A DNA stretch of 64,000 nt from Solen grandis (GCA_021229015.1 CM037777.1:22738777-22802776), one strand, 5' to 3'. Shown: positions 25,384 through 37,090, counted from the first letter of the stretch. The notes: generated from the letters alone by a model not told the origin. Made by a program: numbers and translations.

Positions 25384-27349
25384 GTGGTCAGTCAAGGAAA
25401 CAAGAGAAAGTACCCGCTTAACAGAGGTGACCGCTGAATGAAGGCAAAATATATAGTAAAATGCAATAGTTTGATAGTACTCAAATTACTGCTAAATGCA
25501 GATTGACCGCTTAATACAGGTGACTGCTTGTATACACATACTTTCAGCTTTTGTATCGGATTCTTTTCAGGTTGAAGCAAGTTAAAAAATAAATGTTAGA
25601 AATAAGCCTACACACTGTAATATATAGTTTTAAGGAATACTAAAATTGATATTGATTCAGGGAAAATTGGCAAAGAATTAAGAATATGTTGTTTTGATAA
25701 ATATTGTCTTACAAACAGTACTACAGTATATCTTTTTACGGAATTTTAATATTATAGTAATTGGCGAGAAACTCTTTATCATTTATTTTATTAATTTTCT
25801 TCGGAGAAACACTTTTAAATTTTATATTTGTAGTTAGGAAGGAAGAAATCCCGATATTTTACTTCTGAAATATTTTAGGATAGATATATATTTATATATA
25901 TAAACAACAAAAATAAACAACAAGAACAAAAAAACAACAAAAAAAACCCAAAAAACTTTTGGTATTCAGAAATAAGTTTACCTTCTTTTTTCGTTCGATT
26001 CTTCAATCTAAAATTAAACTTTCTTTCAATGACAAAAAGTCATTGTAATAAAATTATGAGCTGAGCAGTTATACCTCTTGGTACCCAGCATGCATTGTCT
26101 AGTAAGAATGACAAACATAAATGAATATTTCGTTGATGTCACTCAATTGCAATCAGATTTACTGACGTCAAAACATGCAATAATTGTAAATATTTTACAT
26201 TAGCATTTCAAGAACATGCATCAACCTTAATTGCACCTATTATGCTCCTAGTGTTTTGTTTAAAAATATGCTATAATATTTATGTCTTATTTTTAGTTAC
26301 ATATCTTTATTTTATCTAGAGGAAAGAGTATGAATACTCGACAGTATAAAATAAAACAAAGACATATCCATATACCTATATGAGGGCAAGTTCAATGTAT
26401 AATTCTTGTCTCTTCATGTAATGCTCAATTTCCCCCATTCTTTCAAACGAACAAGCGTAATATTCAGCCTGAAATGTAATTTACAAACCCAGAGCACAAT
26501 AAATGTCACATAACAAACAAGTCTTGTATTGACAGTGACACAGCGCGACTTGGAAATGAGAACAAGTTGAATCCGCTTACTCTAAAAAAACTAGTTTAAG
26601 ACGGATTCAAAACAACAACGAATGATAATAGCTGTTTAAGATTTTCGTCTGCAAACAAGAGCATCAAATGCAATGCTGATTAAAGCAAATCAAAGGCAGG
26701 TGCATAACTCCCTGTCTCAAGTGCAGTGGCTGTACTCCGAATAAATAAATCTGAATGTGGGATTTTCAGAGATATCTTGCGTTACTTAATAATACAATGT
26801 ACGTTTGTGTATAATGTTATCCTCGCCTATTATTCCCATAAAATGGTTCGCAGACTATTTTAAATTAGAATTTAGAATTTGAAATGAAACTTTATGAATA
26901 CAATAACTTAAAGCCCCATTATCAATGGAGAAAAACGACTTTGATTACGTGTAAATAGCATGTGGTCCATTATTTATGTAGGAACCTTGGGATATAATTC
27001 ACATAACATGAAATAGTCGCTTGAATTTCAGTTACTTACATAACAATTATACACAAAACATCAACACAGCGGGTATCCGAAAAATAACAAACCCTTAATG
27101 CCTCGATCACGTACGTTTAAGTACATATTGTATCATAAAGGATGTAATAACTCTATACGAAAGAAGAACTCGACTCTTCCAAATGACATTGGACCATCTG
27201 TAGCCATCTGTAGCCTACCTGTATTATACTGGATGAAATAAACTCAGTTCCTGAAAAGAGCATATCCAGGCTGTATTTAGTAGCTCGAGATCTGTTTATA
27301 GTGTCACAGTTTAATTCACTGTCAGTTAATGAATATCAATCTTTCACCG
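25384..27349. other. No recognisable gene; short GACCGCTTAA repeats near the left end
   Basis: Related phrases CCGCTTAACAGAGGTGACCG (about 25414) and GACCGCTTAATACAGGTGAC (about 25505) lie about 90 bp apart. The rest is AT-rich and featureless to my reading. Confidence 0.4.
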
Positions 27350-27568
27350 ATTATGGTATGACTTGACTATTTGAGTTTACCGTCGACAGTATTTCAGTCA
27401 AATAGCGACGTCCAGCTAATTACAGGTGGAGGAAGACCCCGAATGCCCGGAGACATCCGGGTAGAACAACCGACCTACCGCAAGCCAGCTGAAAGGCTTC
27501 CTCACATGAAAATCCAAATGACCATGTTGGGATTCGAACCCACGCGGTGAGGGCCAATTATGGTATGA
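27350..27568 (-). mobile_element. tRNA-derived SINE, family B (5'-truncated copy)
   Basis: A 12 bp duplication ATTATGGTATGA (27350-27361 and 27557-27568) delimits a 195 bp insert. On the minus strand it has box B GGGTTCGAATCCC (27529-27541) and the same core as 20282-20518, ending in a tail containing CTGTCGACGGTAAACTCAAA at the left. Sequence left of box B in the element, including box A, is missing, so it is truncated at the 5' end, as expected when target-primed reverse transcription stops early. Confidence 0.85.
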
Positions 27569-27713
27569 ATGAGTACTTATAGACATCAGTATTCACAGTG
27601 TTTACTATCCTCCTTTCATTAAGGTCTTTATTTTGGTGTGATGTGTATATTGACGGAGAGGTGCGCAATCCACCACGTGCTACGACCGTAGAATCGATGG
27701 ACTAGGGGAGTCA

Positions 27714-28759
27714 TGGGAAGCTCAAACTGCTATCGTGGAACATTAACGGACTATCTAGGAAGATACAAGATTATGGTTTTCAAAACATTATCAGAAATTA
27801 TGACATATTAATACTGACAGAAACGTGGTCAAAAGCCACTTGTGTTAATTTAGAATTAGAAGGGTACTGTGGAGAACATTTATTAGGAAACAAATCCAGC
27901 AATGTCACAAAAGGTAGATATAGCGAGGGAATTTCAGTTTATTTTAAGAATTATTTACAAGACAAGATAAAAATTGTTAAAAAACACAAAGGTGGGATTA
28001 TATGGTTTAAATTATGTCAATCTGTTCGATTTCGACCAATATATTTTTATTTCTTGTATATACATTCCACCATATGGATCAAAATTTTCTAACGAAACAG
28101 ACTTATTTGAATTAATAGAAAATGATATTGAAATACTTAAATCATCTGGTAAAAATTTTGTAATGGGCGATTTTAACGCTAGAACAGCTACAGTTATTGA
28201 AACATTATGTCATGATATGTATACTGACCTAGATGACTCGTATTTTAATGATATTGTTAATATAAAACATCGTGCAAATGAAGATCAAGTGTTTGACACC
28301 CATGGTGTAAAACTCATAACATTGTGTAAAAACACATCACTTATTATAGGTAACGGCAGGTTAGGTAACGATCATATAGGCAATTATACGTTCCATTCAC
28401 ACAATGGGTCATCTACAGTTGATTATATGCTTCTAGAACCATGTATGTTTTCATTGGTAAAAGAATTTGAAATCTTAGAACCCAATGAATATTCAGATCA
28501 TTCACCTATGCATATTATATTAAATACTAAAACAATGTCGAATAACCAAGATGAGAATCGTAAAGACATATGTACACAAAAGTATAAATGGGATGAAATC
28601 GGAACCCTCGAATTCACTAAATATATGTCAAACAATAGCATTTTATTTGACACTACGGCAAACCAAATAGATTCAGTAGGAATTGATAAAACTGTAGACT
28701 TGTTTATAGAATGTATTAAAAACATTGCAAAAACGACATTAAAAAATACCGTTTGGTAA
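27714..28759 (+). pseudogene. LINE endonuclease (APE type), one frameshift
   Basis: It starts at ATGGGAAGC or within it, with LKLLSWNINGLSRK, then ILTETWSK (catalytic Glu). A frameshift near 28012 moves it into the frame 27974-28759, which continues SCIYIPPYGSK, FVMGDFNAR (catalytic Asp/Asn), STVDYML and YSDHSPMH (catalytic Asp/His). All APE-type signature residues are present. The enzyme would nick target DNA. The product is followed after 28500 by a spacer rich in Lys and Asn. A stop at 28757-28759 interrupts the link to RT. Confidence 0.85.
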
Positions 28760-29300
28760 AAAAATAAAGTTAATAAACAAAACGACTGGTTTAATGACAC
28801 TTGTAAACAAGCCAGGAAAGATTACAACAAAGTAAGAAACGGATTCATTCGAAATAAAACTTATGAAAACAGGAGACACTTTATAACATCAAAGACAGCA
28901 TATAATAAAATAAAAAGAATCGAAAAACAAAAATTTAAAAACAAAAATAAACATGATTTATCAAAATTGGCCAAAAACAAACCTAGAGAATTCTGGAAAA
29001 CTGTGAAAAGACAGTTTAAACAAAGTTCAAGAATAGCAAATAGATTGAATCTTGAACAGTTAGTGGAGCACTTTAAAACGTTATATAGTGACGCTGAAAT
29101 CGATGATATTGATGATACATACAGACAAACATATTCATCAGAAAACCATGATAATATACTCGACGATGTAATTACAATTGAAGAACTAAGAAAAGCTATA
29201 TTTTCACAAAATAACGGTAAAAGCAGTGGAAATGATGAGACTGTCGCAGAAATGTTTAAATGAAGCTTCGATTATATCTCTAATCTATTGTTAAATTGTA
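28760..29300 (+). pseudogene. LINE RT, N-terminal stub before an internal deletion
   Basis: The frame from about 28770 reads NKQNDWFNDTCKQARKDYNK through a basic connector to PREFWKTVKRQF. It then passes EELRKAIFSQNNGKSSGNDE and TVAEMFK, the first RT blocks. After a stop at 29261-29263 the similarity lasts about 35 bp and then jumps straight to FVNDISDNINSNIDG, which in relatives lies just before FADD. The palm motif with the first catalytic Asp and the RQGD block are missing, an estimated several hundred bases. Confidence 0.8.
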
Positions 29301-30510
29301 TTTGTAAATGATATATCAGACAATATTAATTCCAATATTGATGGCATTTTCACAATTAACGAGTTAAAGTTATTTTTTTTAATGTTCGCAGACGATACCG
29401 TCTTATTTGCCCATACACCGCAAGCAGTCCAGTCTATGTTAAATGATATGGAACGATACTGTCAAAACAGTCACTTAAAACTAAATACCGAAAAATCCAA
29501 AATTATGATTTTTGAAAAAGGCCGACATACAACAGAAGAATTTATCTTATGTGGAAATAAACTTGAGGTTGTTCATTCTTTTAAATACCAGGGAATAACA
29601 TTCTTTAAAAATGGCAAATGGTATAGAACCCAAAAAGCTTTGGCACAAAGGTCAGCACATGCTTTACATAACCTTTTTATTATATGTTTAAATAATCCAA
29701 AAAAAATTTTTGGCTACAACGAAATAAAATTCATTGAACAAATTCATAATAAATTTTTAAGAAAAATATTACATGTTAAAAAAACAGCTAATGTTTATGG
29801 TTTATATGGAGAACTAGGACGATACCCAATGAAAATTAAATCTCAATTAAGTTTACTTAAATATTGGACTAAGATTATTAGCACAGATAATGATACACTT
29901 AAGACACTATACAACATGATGATACATGACTTAGAAAACAACAACACTTACCAAGGAATGAATTGGGCATTCCAAGTAAAAAATATTTTAAACAGACTTG
30001 GATTAACAAATCTTTGGTTAGAACAATTAAATGAAAATTTAAATACTAAATATTTATATACAACCATTAAACTAAGGCTCATAGATAATTTTAAACAAAC
30101 ATGGTACAGTAGTGTACATAACTCACCCAAACTTCAATATTATAGCTTATATAAACATAATTTTGAACAAGAAAAATACCTATCTTGCATAAATATTAAA
30201 AAATATAGAATTTCATTGAGCAAATTTAGACTTTCGACTCACGATTTGGCGAAAAAGATATGATAATGTAGAAAGAGAAAATAGAATATGTGTAAACTGT
30301 AATATGAAGCAATGTGAGTCAGAATATCACTTTCTTTTGATCTGTCCAAAGTATAAATATCTTAGAAATAAATTTTTTAAACCATACTATTGTCATTGGC
30401 CAAATGTAAATAAATTTTACACTTTAATGTCTAGTACATCGATCAAAACTTTAAATAATATCGCTAAGTTCATTTATCATGCTATGGCTTTACGAGAAAC
30501 TACTTAATAT
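29301..30510 (+). pseudogene. LINE RT, FADD box to C-terminal Cys/His cluster
   Basis: LMFADDTVLFAHTPQ carries two catalytic Asp residues (29382 onward). Thumb and connection follow: LNTEKSKIMIFEKG, SFKYQGITFFKNGKWYRTQK. A second small deletion of about 25 codons lies after HALHNLFIICL (29690), judged against the 12.9 kb relative. The frame ends at 30261-30263 in HDLAKKI. After a frameshift the Cys/His cluster ICVNCNMKQCESEYHFLLIC (about 30290-30350) closes the protein. Lacking motif A, it cannot be active. Confidence 0.8.
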
Positions 30511-30792
30511 TCATTATTAATCCTGTGATGATATTAACTTATGTAAAACAGATACTATTATTACTACTATTATCTTATGCAATGACCATACTTCTCTTCT
30601 TTGTACCTATTTTTATTTTATATAATGACATACCATTATACAACCACATATAACATATAGCTTCCTGTAAAATTATATGTGACCACATATATTTACATGT
30701 AGTTTATGCTACCTTTTTACTGTGTTTATGGCTACAAACATGTATTTTGTTTAATGCCTAATAAACTTCTGTTCAATTCAGTTCAGACTAGG

Positions 30793-31170
30793 CAGGGATA
30801 TCCTTTTAACGGTACACTTATCAAGATAAGGACTTATCCAACTTTAATGAATGACAGTGTGCATTATTACGATGTGAAACAATGCCGTTGAACTGTTAAA
30901 CAGACAGACACACAAATAACAATAATCTTTTTCTGCACTTAAATCAGATAAAGTTATTAAGACGTTTTTTTAAGCTATGAGCAAAGGCAAGTGAACAACA
31001 AAAAATAATTCTGAGTCCCCAAGAGGAAACATTTAACTGCTGCAAGTGTTCAAGCAGTAATCATTTTTACGACGTTACCACAATTTTAAAATTGTTTAAC
31101 AGCTAAGCTAGGGATAAGGCTACATTTACTTCGAGGCCAGAATTGCAGAATTACAAAAATAAAAAATAAA
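30793..31170. other. Spacer between two LINEs
   Basis: No gene. The left end follows the LINE tail and the right end abuts the long direct repeat of the next LINE. Confidence 0.5.
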
Positions 31171-31279
31171 ACAAAATCACCTTGGACAAAACAACAACAA
31201 CACTATTTTTATGCAACTCAAAAGAATGGAGATTTAAGCTAAACGGTAGCTTAGTTTGAACTTTCTTGCGGTAGAGGGT
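31171..31279. repeat. Left copy of a ~106-109 bp direct repeat flanking the minus-strand LINE
   Basis: Aligns with 37429-37534 at roughly 90% identity with a 3 bp gap. Both copies begin ACAAAATCACCTTG and end CTTTCTTGCGGTAGAGGGT. Sequence similarity stops abruptly on each side, exactly at the LINE boundaries. Confidence 0.85.
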
Positions 31280-31515
31280 AGTAGTAGTAGTAGTATATCT
31301 TTATTTCCTCCTCCAAATACAAAACATACAAACACAAAAAGAGAGAGACAAACAGAGTTATTAACAATTACAGTAAGTTCACAAGTGATATCAAGACTAA
31401 TAAATATAGTGCTAACATTACAACACTACAGGCAGGACATGCGAATGCACAATACATGGGCATCAATACAAACAATTAACATTCAATCGATAATCAGGAG
31501 TGACATGGTCTAAAT

Positions 31516-32756
31516 TTAACCAAACCATGAAAAGATTACCAAACTGCCGATCCCATAGAGTATTAACGAGTGATGATCTGCCATTTCATTCAGACAAGAC
31601 CATACATTGTTGCCAAATACGTATTTAATTCTTTTGAAGAGATTTAAAATTTGGAAAAGGGTTAAGCAAATCTCACTGTACTGACCATTACATTTTATGC
31701 AAAAAGTGTCAAATCTAGCTAGGTAAGCAATCAGTTTACCAACTGTTTTACAGTACATTGAAAACTGTGGATTTGTTGATGCATATACCCATATCTCACA
31801 CATTTGATATTGATAATGAATAGATCGAAATCTTCTGAACTCAGCGGACATGATACGAATATGCCAATCTGACTTAACTTTGTTGTATATCATATCTTTT
31901 GCTATTTTCCTCCACATGTTTTTTATTTGGAAATTACCAGTCATGACATATGCATCTAGATAATGTTTCAATCTGTATTAATTCAAAATGTTAAAGATGT
32001 CGGGAATATACCCCATTATCTTATTATGTAATTGTTGCAAGCAGATTCTTAATAAGAACATTTTCTTCACACCACAATACCTGGATAGATTACGTAACTG
32101 CCCCAGTAAATTAAGTTTTCTTCGATCTATCTCAGCTTCTATTGGAAGACAACACAACATACTAAGAGCAATATCCGTATTAGTTCTGACATTCATTCCT
32201 TGCATACACTTAATACATAATCTATGTGCCCTTTCTAAACAAATTATATCATTAGCAGAAATATAAGCACTCGCTGCCATACAACGCCTTGTGCAAAACA
32301 ATGGAAATATATATTTTCTTACAAGTTACAGGTTGTACACCATTCTCATGTAAACCGTTATTTACCAGACCAAAAAATGTTCTTCTTAGTTTATTGGCAT
32401 ACTCCTTAACCATACCTGGTATTTTTTCCACTGAGTAATAGTCGACTCCAAGATGTTTATACTGATTAACTAAAGGTATGTATTCATTTCCTATTGTAAA
32501 TTTCTTACTTTGACGCAAAGTATACCGTACCTTCTCATTAAATATCATTGCAGCACACTTACCCGGGTTGTACTGAAAACGCCACTGACATGAATAAACA
32601 TAACATCAATCATTTTCTGAAGTTTATCCATTGATAAAGATAACAAAAGCATGTCATCAGCTACGGTAGGTGCTGAAAAACAGTTGTCCCCTATCGAGAA
32701 ACCAAATCTCAAATAAGCTAACTCTTTAATTAAATCATTTATGAAGCATGAATATA
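31516..32756 (-). pseudogene. LINE RT, catalytic box to C-terminus
   Basis: It begins LYSCFINDLIKELAYLRFG, then the catalytic box VADDML near 32660 in place of the usual YADD/FADD. The thumb, NQYKHLGVDYYS, follows (32548-32252). A frame overlap leads to CLERAHRLCIKCMQGMNVRT (32301-31978), then a C-terminal helical region (31971-31516) with CIKCNGQYSEICLTLFQ, a Cys cluster. A stop at 31978-31980 and frameshifts near 32580 and 32260 break it. Confidence 0.75.
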
Positions 32757-32762
32757 AATATG

Positions 32763-32988
32763 TTTACAGTTTTACAGTTTTATTTGAGGCAAAATCGGCA
32801 GTATCCTGCCTTTGGCCACATACATTTGTATAAAATGGCAAGTACAAAACATAAGTAATAAAACGTACACAATATAAAAGCGAAAAGTACAAAAACATAC
32901 AATACAGAACCAGAACATGAATAAATTATATTAAAGCGGAACAGTTAAATTTTCCAGAGTATTTTTACGAATGTTATTTGCTTCATAC
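32763..32988 (-). mobile_element. 226 bp LINE 3'-end insertion inside the LINE RT
   Basis: The 6 bp word AATATG at 32757-32762 and 32989-32994 flanks the insert. On the minus strand it reads EANNIRKNTLENLTVPL-stop, a plausible protein C-terminus, then a UTR with CAAATAAAAC and a tail of two AACTGTA-like units. Excising it joins host RT codons GVCSPY to LYSCFINDLIKELA, which confirms the boundaries. The insert is 5'-truncated. Confidence 0.75.
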
Positions 32989-34182
32989 AATATGGAGAAC
33001 AGACCCCGCCCTGACTGGTTCCCTGCAGTACTGGGAACCAGTCTGACTGGAGTCCATCATACATAACACAACTATACATGTTGCTGTGCAGCTCTACAGC
33101 AGTCAACCATAGACGTTTGGACAAACCCATCTTATATAATTTATAAAATAACCCATCATGCCAGACTCTGTAAAATGCTTATGTAGCGTCCAGATAACAT
33201 GCAAAAAGCCTGCTCTGGTTTTCCTTACAATAATTTACATACTCTTTTACCATGTAGTTAGTCATATTACAGCCCATATTAGCCTGGAAACCACCCTGTA
33301 ATTCATGAATAGGTTGTACCATATCGTGTTTTAATCTGTTTAACAGTATACATTCGTACAGCTTCAATATAGAAGAAGATAATGTAATTGCTCTATAACT
33401 TTAGGATCGTGCTTATTTTTATTACCACCTTTGAACAAAGTTATAATGTATCCCTTCTTCATGTTCAAGGGTATATATACATGTTTATACATAACATTAA
33501 AAAGTTTAACAATTACATTCACCAGATAACTGCCCCCGTGAGACAGATGCTCATTATGAATTCCATCCAAGCCACTTATTTTACCTTTCTTAAGTGTCTT
33601 AATCAGAGTCATGACTTCTTCGCATGTAATAACACTGTCTACTTCAGATTCCAAATCTGACGTTTTTAAATCGTCAACAGTGTTTTTAACATAATCAAAG
33701 AATACATCATCATAATTAACACATTCAGTATCACTATATAATTTTGAGAAGTAATCTCCCCATGCTTGAATGATCTCATATGAATCGCGAATCATTCCCC
33801 CACCGAAATTCATCTCACTTCCTGTCCGCGATCTCTTGTTTTTTCTTTAAGCATTAAATAGTCTCCAAAACAAAGCACTATCTACACATGCTGCACGATC
33901 TATATCTTCGTGCGATTTACGCAGGTAATCCAAAGATGCATTTTGATTAAAAGAGCGAAATGCAAGTTTGGCGCCTTTATAATTTCTGTAGGAGCATAAG
34001 TTATTACCGCGCGGCCGACCATCAGCAATCCATACCTGTCTATGATGCCTCATAGTGGCATGTAACCCTTTTAATGTATCATTCCAGTATGGTTTCAAAT
34101 GAGCAGCATAATTTGTTCGAGGTAAACATCTTTCCGAAGTACCATCAATACTAGAAACAATTAAAAGAGTATAAGGATTCAA
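32989..34182 (-). pseudogene. LINE RT, N-terminal to RQGG/SQGG block
   Basis: Linker KPYWNDTLKGLHATMRHHRQ (34182-33847) leads into RT: WGDYFSKLYSDTECVNYDD, LKKGKISGLDGIHNEHL, KKGYIITLFKGGNKNKHDP (33813-33400). A frame change follows, then ELQGGFQANMGC, LFACYLDA (motif A, first catalytic Asp; 33367-33179), another change, GLSKRLWLTAVE and GTSQGGVCSPY (33130-32992). At that point a 226 bp element is inserted. RT copies element RNA into DNA at the nicked target. Multiple frameshifts inactivate it. Confidence 0.8.
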
Positions 34183-34295
34183 TTATAGCATAAGCGTCAG
34201 AGCTATCAATAGACTGTATGTTACAATACAGCAATCTGGTTACCTCCGATTCATATGATAATCATATCAAATTTTGCACTCTAATATTCTGCCAT

Positions 34296-35090
34296 TTAAT
34301 ATGGCTTAAATGGTGCATTTGTCGTCCTCTGTCGAACAAAATTAAAACCAAAAGTTGCAACAATAGGTCGGTGAGTTGACACATTCAAACAATTATCGTC
34401 TGATATTTTACATTTCACCAAGTCTATACATTCTTTATTGCAAAGGATGTGGTCAATCAAACTCTGATATTTTCCATCATACGATACATAACTGGACTGT
34501 GCACCTGTACATAACGGTAAAGTATCGATAGCTGTTAGGTGATTCGAGGTCATAAACTGATAAAAATGTTTACCCCTAGCATCTGTAGGTTTAATAAAAT
34601 GTGAGCTTTGTAAGTGCGTGTTAAAGTCGCCCATTATAAAAACAGTTCCTCTTTCCGAGTACATACTGTACAAATCCTGGATTTGCGATACATAGTCCCT
34701 ATAACTGTTCATTGAGTGATTTGTACATGGGGTATACACTTGAAGAACGTATATAAAATTGTGCGGTGATAATTGAACCTGTACACCGATTATCCGTTTA
34801 CTGTCTATATCTAAGACTGACACATATCTATCAATATCCTTTCTCCATTGTGAGGCGACCCCTCCTTTACAAATCTTATTGTTATATATTACGGACATAT
34901 CGGCATCTGATTGACCAACACCATAATAATTTGGATGGATACTGTCTAGAAAATGTAAGTCTTTTGTGTGTAGCCAATGTTCAGAAATTCCGCATATGTG
35001 TACATACTCCTCTGTAAGTAGATTACTTAAGTAATTAGAACTTGACATCAACCCAGTTGCATTCCATGTACATATTGTGAAACTAGACAT
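34296..35090 (-). CDS. LINE endonuclease (APE type), uninterrupted
   Basis: The frame is open from an upstream ATG at 35144, but I place the start at ATG 35090 (MSSFTICTWNATGL), because the upstream extension is a hydrophobic run that is probably untranslated leader. Motifs in order: TWNATGL, ISEHWL (catalytic Glu), KGGVASQWR, VYTPC, FIMGDFNTHL (Asp/Asn), SLIDHILCN, and NVSTHRPIV. The last replaces the usual SDH with STH, so the catalytic Asp-His pair is altered unless the family normally differs. About 265 residues, normal for this domain. It is open while RT downstream is broken. Confidence 0.8.
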   Translation of the reverse strand: MSSFTICTWNATGLMSSSNYLSNLLTEEYVHICGISEHWLHTKDLHFLDSIHPNYYGVGQSDADMSVIYNNKICKGGVASQWRKDIDRYVSVLDIDSKRIIGVQVQLSPHNFIYVLQVYTPCTNHSMNSYRDYVSQIQDLYSMYSERGTVFIMGDFNTHLQSSHFIKPTDARGKHFYQFMTSNHLTAIDTLPLCTGAQSSYVSYDGKYQSLIDHILCNKECIDLVKCKISDDNCLNVSTHRPIVATFGFNFVRQRTTNAPFKPY

Positions 35091-35199
35091 GAAGAGTAAA
35101 AACAAAATGATGTAAAGAAAATATGCCATGTACAAAATATACATAATTTATGATAAACGCCGTGTAAAATATACTTTCAGTTATAAGTCACCTGAATAA

Positions 35200-35929
35200 G
35201 TGTGACCGCCGTGATATTCAGAGTCACGTGCAAGCGCTCTAGTGTGGAAATAGTTACTGCTGTTACACGGATAACGGTAACGGACATCGTTGTTGTAAAA
35301 CTCTGATTATGATTGTGGTCTGACCATGTTTTCACGTAACCACTTGCATCGTTATTGTCACCAGAGTATATTGGATCACTTCCATTGTTATTATGGTCAA
35401 CGCGATTCCAATTGTTTTAAGCAAACGGACGATTACGTCTAGGTTTTGTCACCCATGGATTACACACTATTCCGCGAGGCCAGAAACCCTCTTCAATTAA
35501 ACACTCTGCATTTTCTGAAGAGACATTTATCCGAACAATTGCCATTTCACTTCGTTTTGGGCGAAATATAGTTATAAGTGTTACTTTAATGTCGTTAACT
35601 TTTAAATAATTAGCAAATAAATTTTCGTTGATTGTGTTAAATAATCCACCGACAAAAAGCGCTTAGTTTTCCTCTGATATGCTGAGTGAAGTCCGCGTCG
35701 TCTGTATCATGTTGGCTCGTAGGTACTGTCGCTGTCGCTCTGACTAGCATTTGCACGTGCTTCATTGCCGACAGGCTTATTGGCCGATTTCACAACGTTT
35801 TTACCATTTATACGGACAGGAATTTCGTTTTTGGTAATCATGTTCCGTGCACTATCTGATGGATCACTGGTTTTCATTTTAACCGTTTCACTCTTTTTCT
35901 GCTCCTTTGAGCGCACGAATCTTAATGAT
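35200..35929 (-). pseudogene. LINE ORF1, basic linker and RRM-like C-terminal part
   Basis: A Ser/Lys-rich segment (35707-35916) with NEIPVRINGKNVVKSANK ends in a frameshift. From about 35670 another frame, with one stop, reads ALFVGGLFNTINENLFANYL, then TLITIFRPKRSEMAIVRINV. LFVGGL resembles RNP2, and the later strand resembles RNP1 of an RNA-recognition motif. After about 35480 it is rich in Asn/His/Asp. RNA binding by ORF1 is inferred from this fold-like pattern. Confidence 0.5.
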
Positions 35930-36538
35930 TTATCGGAACCCGTTGTGTATAGAACACCCGCTTTTTAAACACGACCAGATGAGTCGCATTCGACTGTAGA
36001 TGAGTATGTAGGTTCGATCACATGGCGCAACTTCATTTAATTCTTTGGGTTCGAACCCCTGGCATCTCAAAGCATCATTTGGATGGTTCGACTTATTCGC
36101 AACACTGCTTGGCTCGCTACTTAGTCTAGCTTCAACTTTCCCAATTCTCTTGTCTAAATGTTTATCTTCCTTGTTTACCTTCTCTTTCAAAAGCGTGATT
36201 TCTTCGTTATATATTTCGTTATATGAAGCGACTTCAGTGCGCAGCAATTTGATATCAGTTTTTGCGCTGGACACGCCCATACATCTGTCGTCACATATGC
36301 GCTCCAAAGACTGATTGATTTCTACCATTCTCTCCTCAAGTCCATCAAAGCATGAATAAATCTCGGATTTGAATGTAACCATGTCCGATTTAACCTGTTT
36401 TATTTCCTTGGACTGAGTTACACTCAGCGCATCCCTTTCTTCTTTTAATCGCAGGACATCCGATTCGATTTGTGCAACCGCGTTTTTCAGAATTTGTAAG
36501 TCTGACAGTTGAGCAGGATCTTTTGAAATAGACGGCAC
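35930..36538 (-). pseudogene. LINE ORF1, coiled-coil segment
   Basis: The 202-codon frame has long heptad-like runs, for example LKNAVAQIESDVLRLKEERD and LLKEKVNKEDKHLDKRIGKV, predicted to form a multimerising coiled coil as in other LINE ORF1 proteins. Frame is lost near 35960. ORF1 proteins coat the element RNA. The open length is limited by frameshifts on both sides. Confidence 0.65.
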
Positions 36539-36700
36539 AGGCTCATCTTTAACAGCTAATTTGGTAGAGCTTAGAATGTTTTACAGTTCTTTATATGGTG
36601 TGCCATCAAGCACTGGTATCAGTGTATGAATATCACATGCCAGTTTATAAGCAACACTGTCCCCTTTCCGTGTAAATTTCCGCTTCTTAAGGTCGCAAAA

Positions 36701-37090
36701 CTATGAGTAAGGATAATCGTTACAGTCACGAACATGAAGGAATACTGAATCACGTACATGCTCTAGAACAATATCATCTGACCCTTTGTCGGAGATCACG
36801 TGATCAATGAACTGGCCCCTGGGCAATTGATGAAATAATTCTTGAATATTTTTAATGATATTTGTATCGTTTGATACCTCTGAGAAAATGCTGTCCACAC
36901 TGTTTTCTGTCACTTGTATTCTCGGACAGTCGGACACGTACAACTGTTTGACATAGGTTTCGGAAATATTCGGCGACTCGGCCTCAGCGTTGGTTACCTG
37001 ACCCGGTGTGGGTTGTGAATCAAACGGTATATAGTCCCATAACTTCACTGCACGCAGTGGAGTCAACGTGTGCTCACCTTGACTCGACAT
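36701..37090 (-). pseudogene. LINE ORF1, N-terminal segment
   Basis: A 129-codon frame starts MSSQGEHTLTPLRAVKLWDY and is moderately acidic. It ends at a stop at 36701-36703, but the sequence beyond continues in another frame as KKRKFTRKGDSVAYKLACDI toward the coiled coil at 36538. I know no function for this segment. Its position just inside the 5' end and ahead of a coiled coil makes it the start of ORF1. Confidence 0.55.

Larger units (their letters stand above)
27707..30785 (+). mobile_element. Internally deleted APE-type LINE
   Basis: The order is endonuclease (27714-28510), linker, a short RT start (to about 29300), an internal deletion, then RT from the FADD box to the C-terminal Cys/His cluster (to 30507), 3' UTR, and AATAAACTTCTG followed by a TTCAA/TTCAG tail (about 30774-30785). 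A 7 bp word GACTAGG at 27700-27706 and 30786-30792 may be the target duplication. ORF1 is absent, which fits 5' truncation at the ORF2 start. It is most like the fragment at 12648-13904. Confidence 0.85.

Noticed and set aside
35091..35144. Hydrophobic N-terminal extension as a signal peptide of the endonuclease
   Set aside because: The conserved endonuclease starts at MSSFTICTW. The upstream Tyr/Leu/Phe-rich codons look like AT-rich leader, and LINE endonucleases act in the nucleus.
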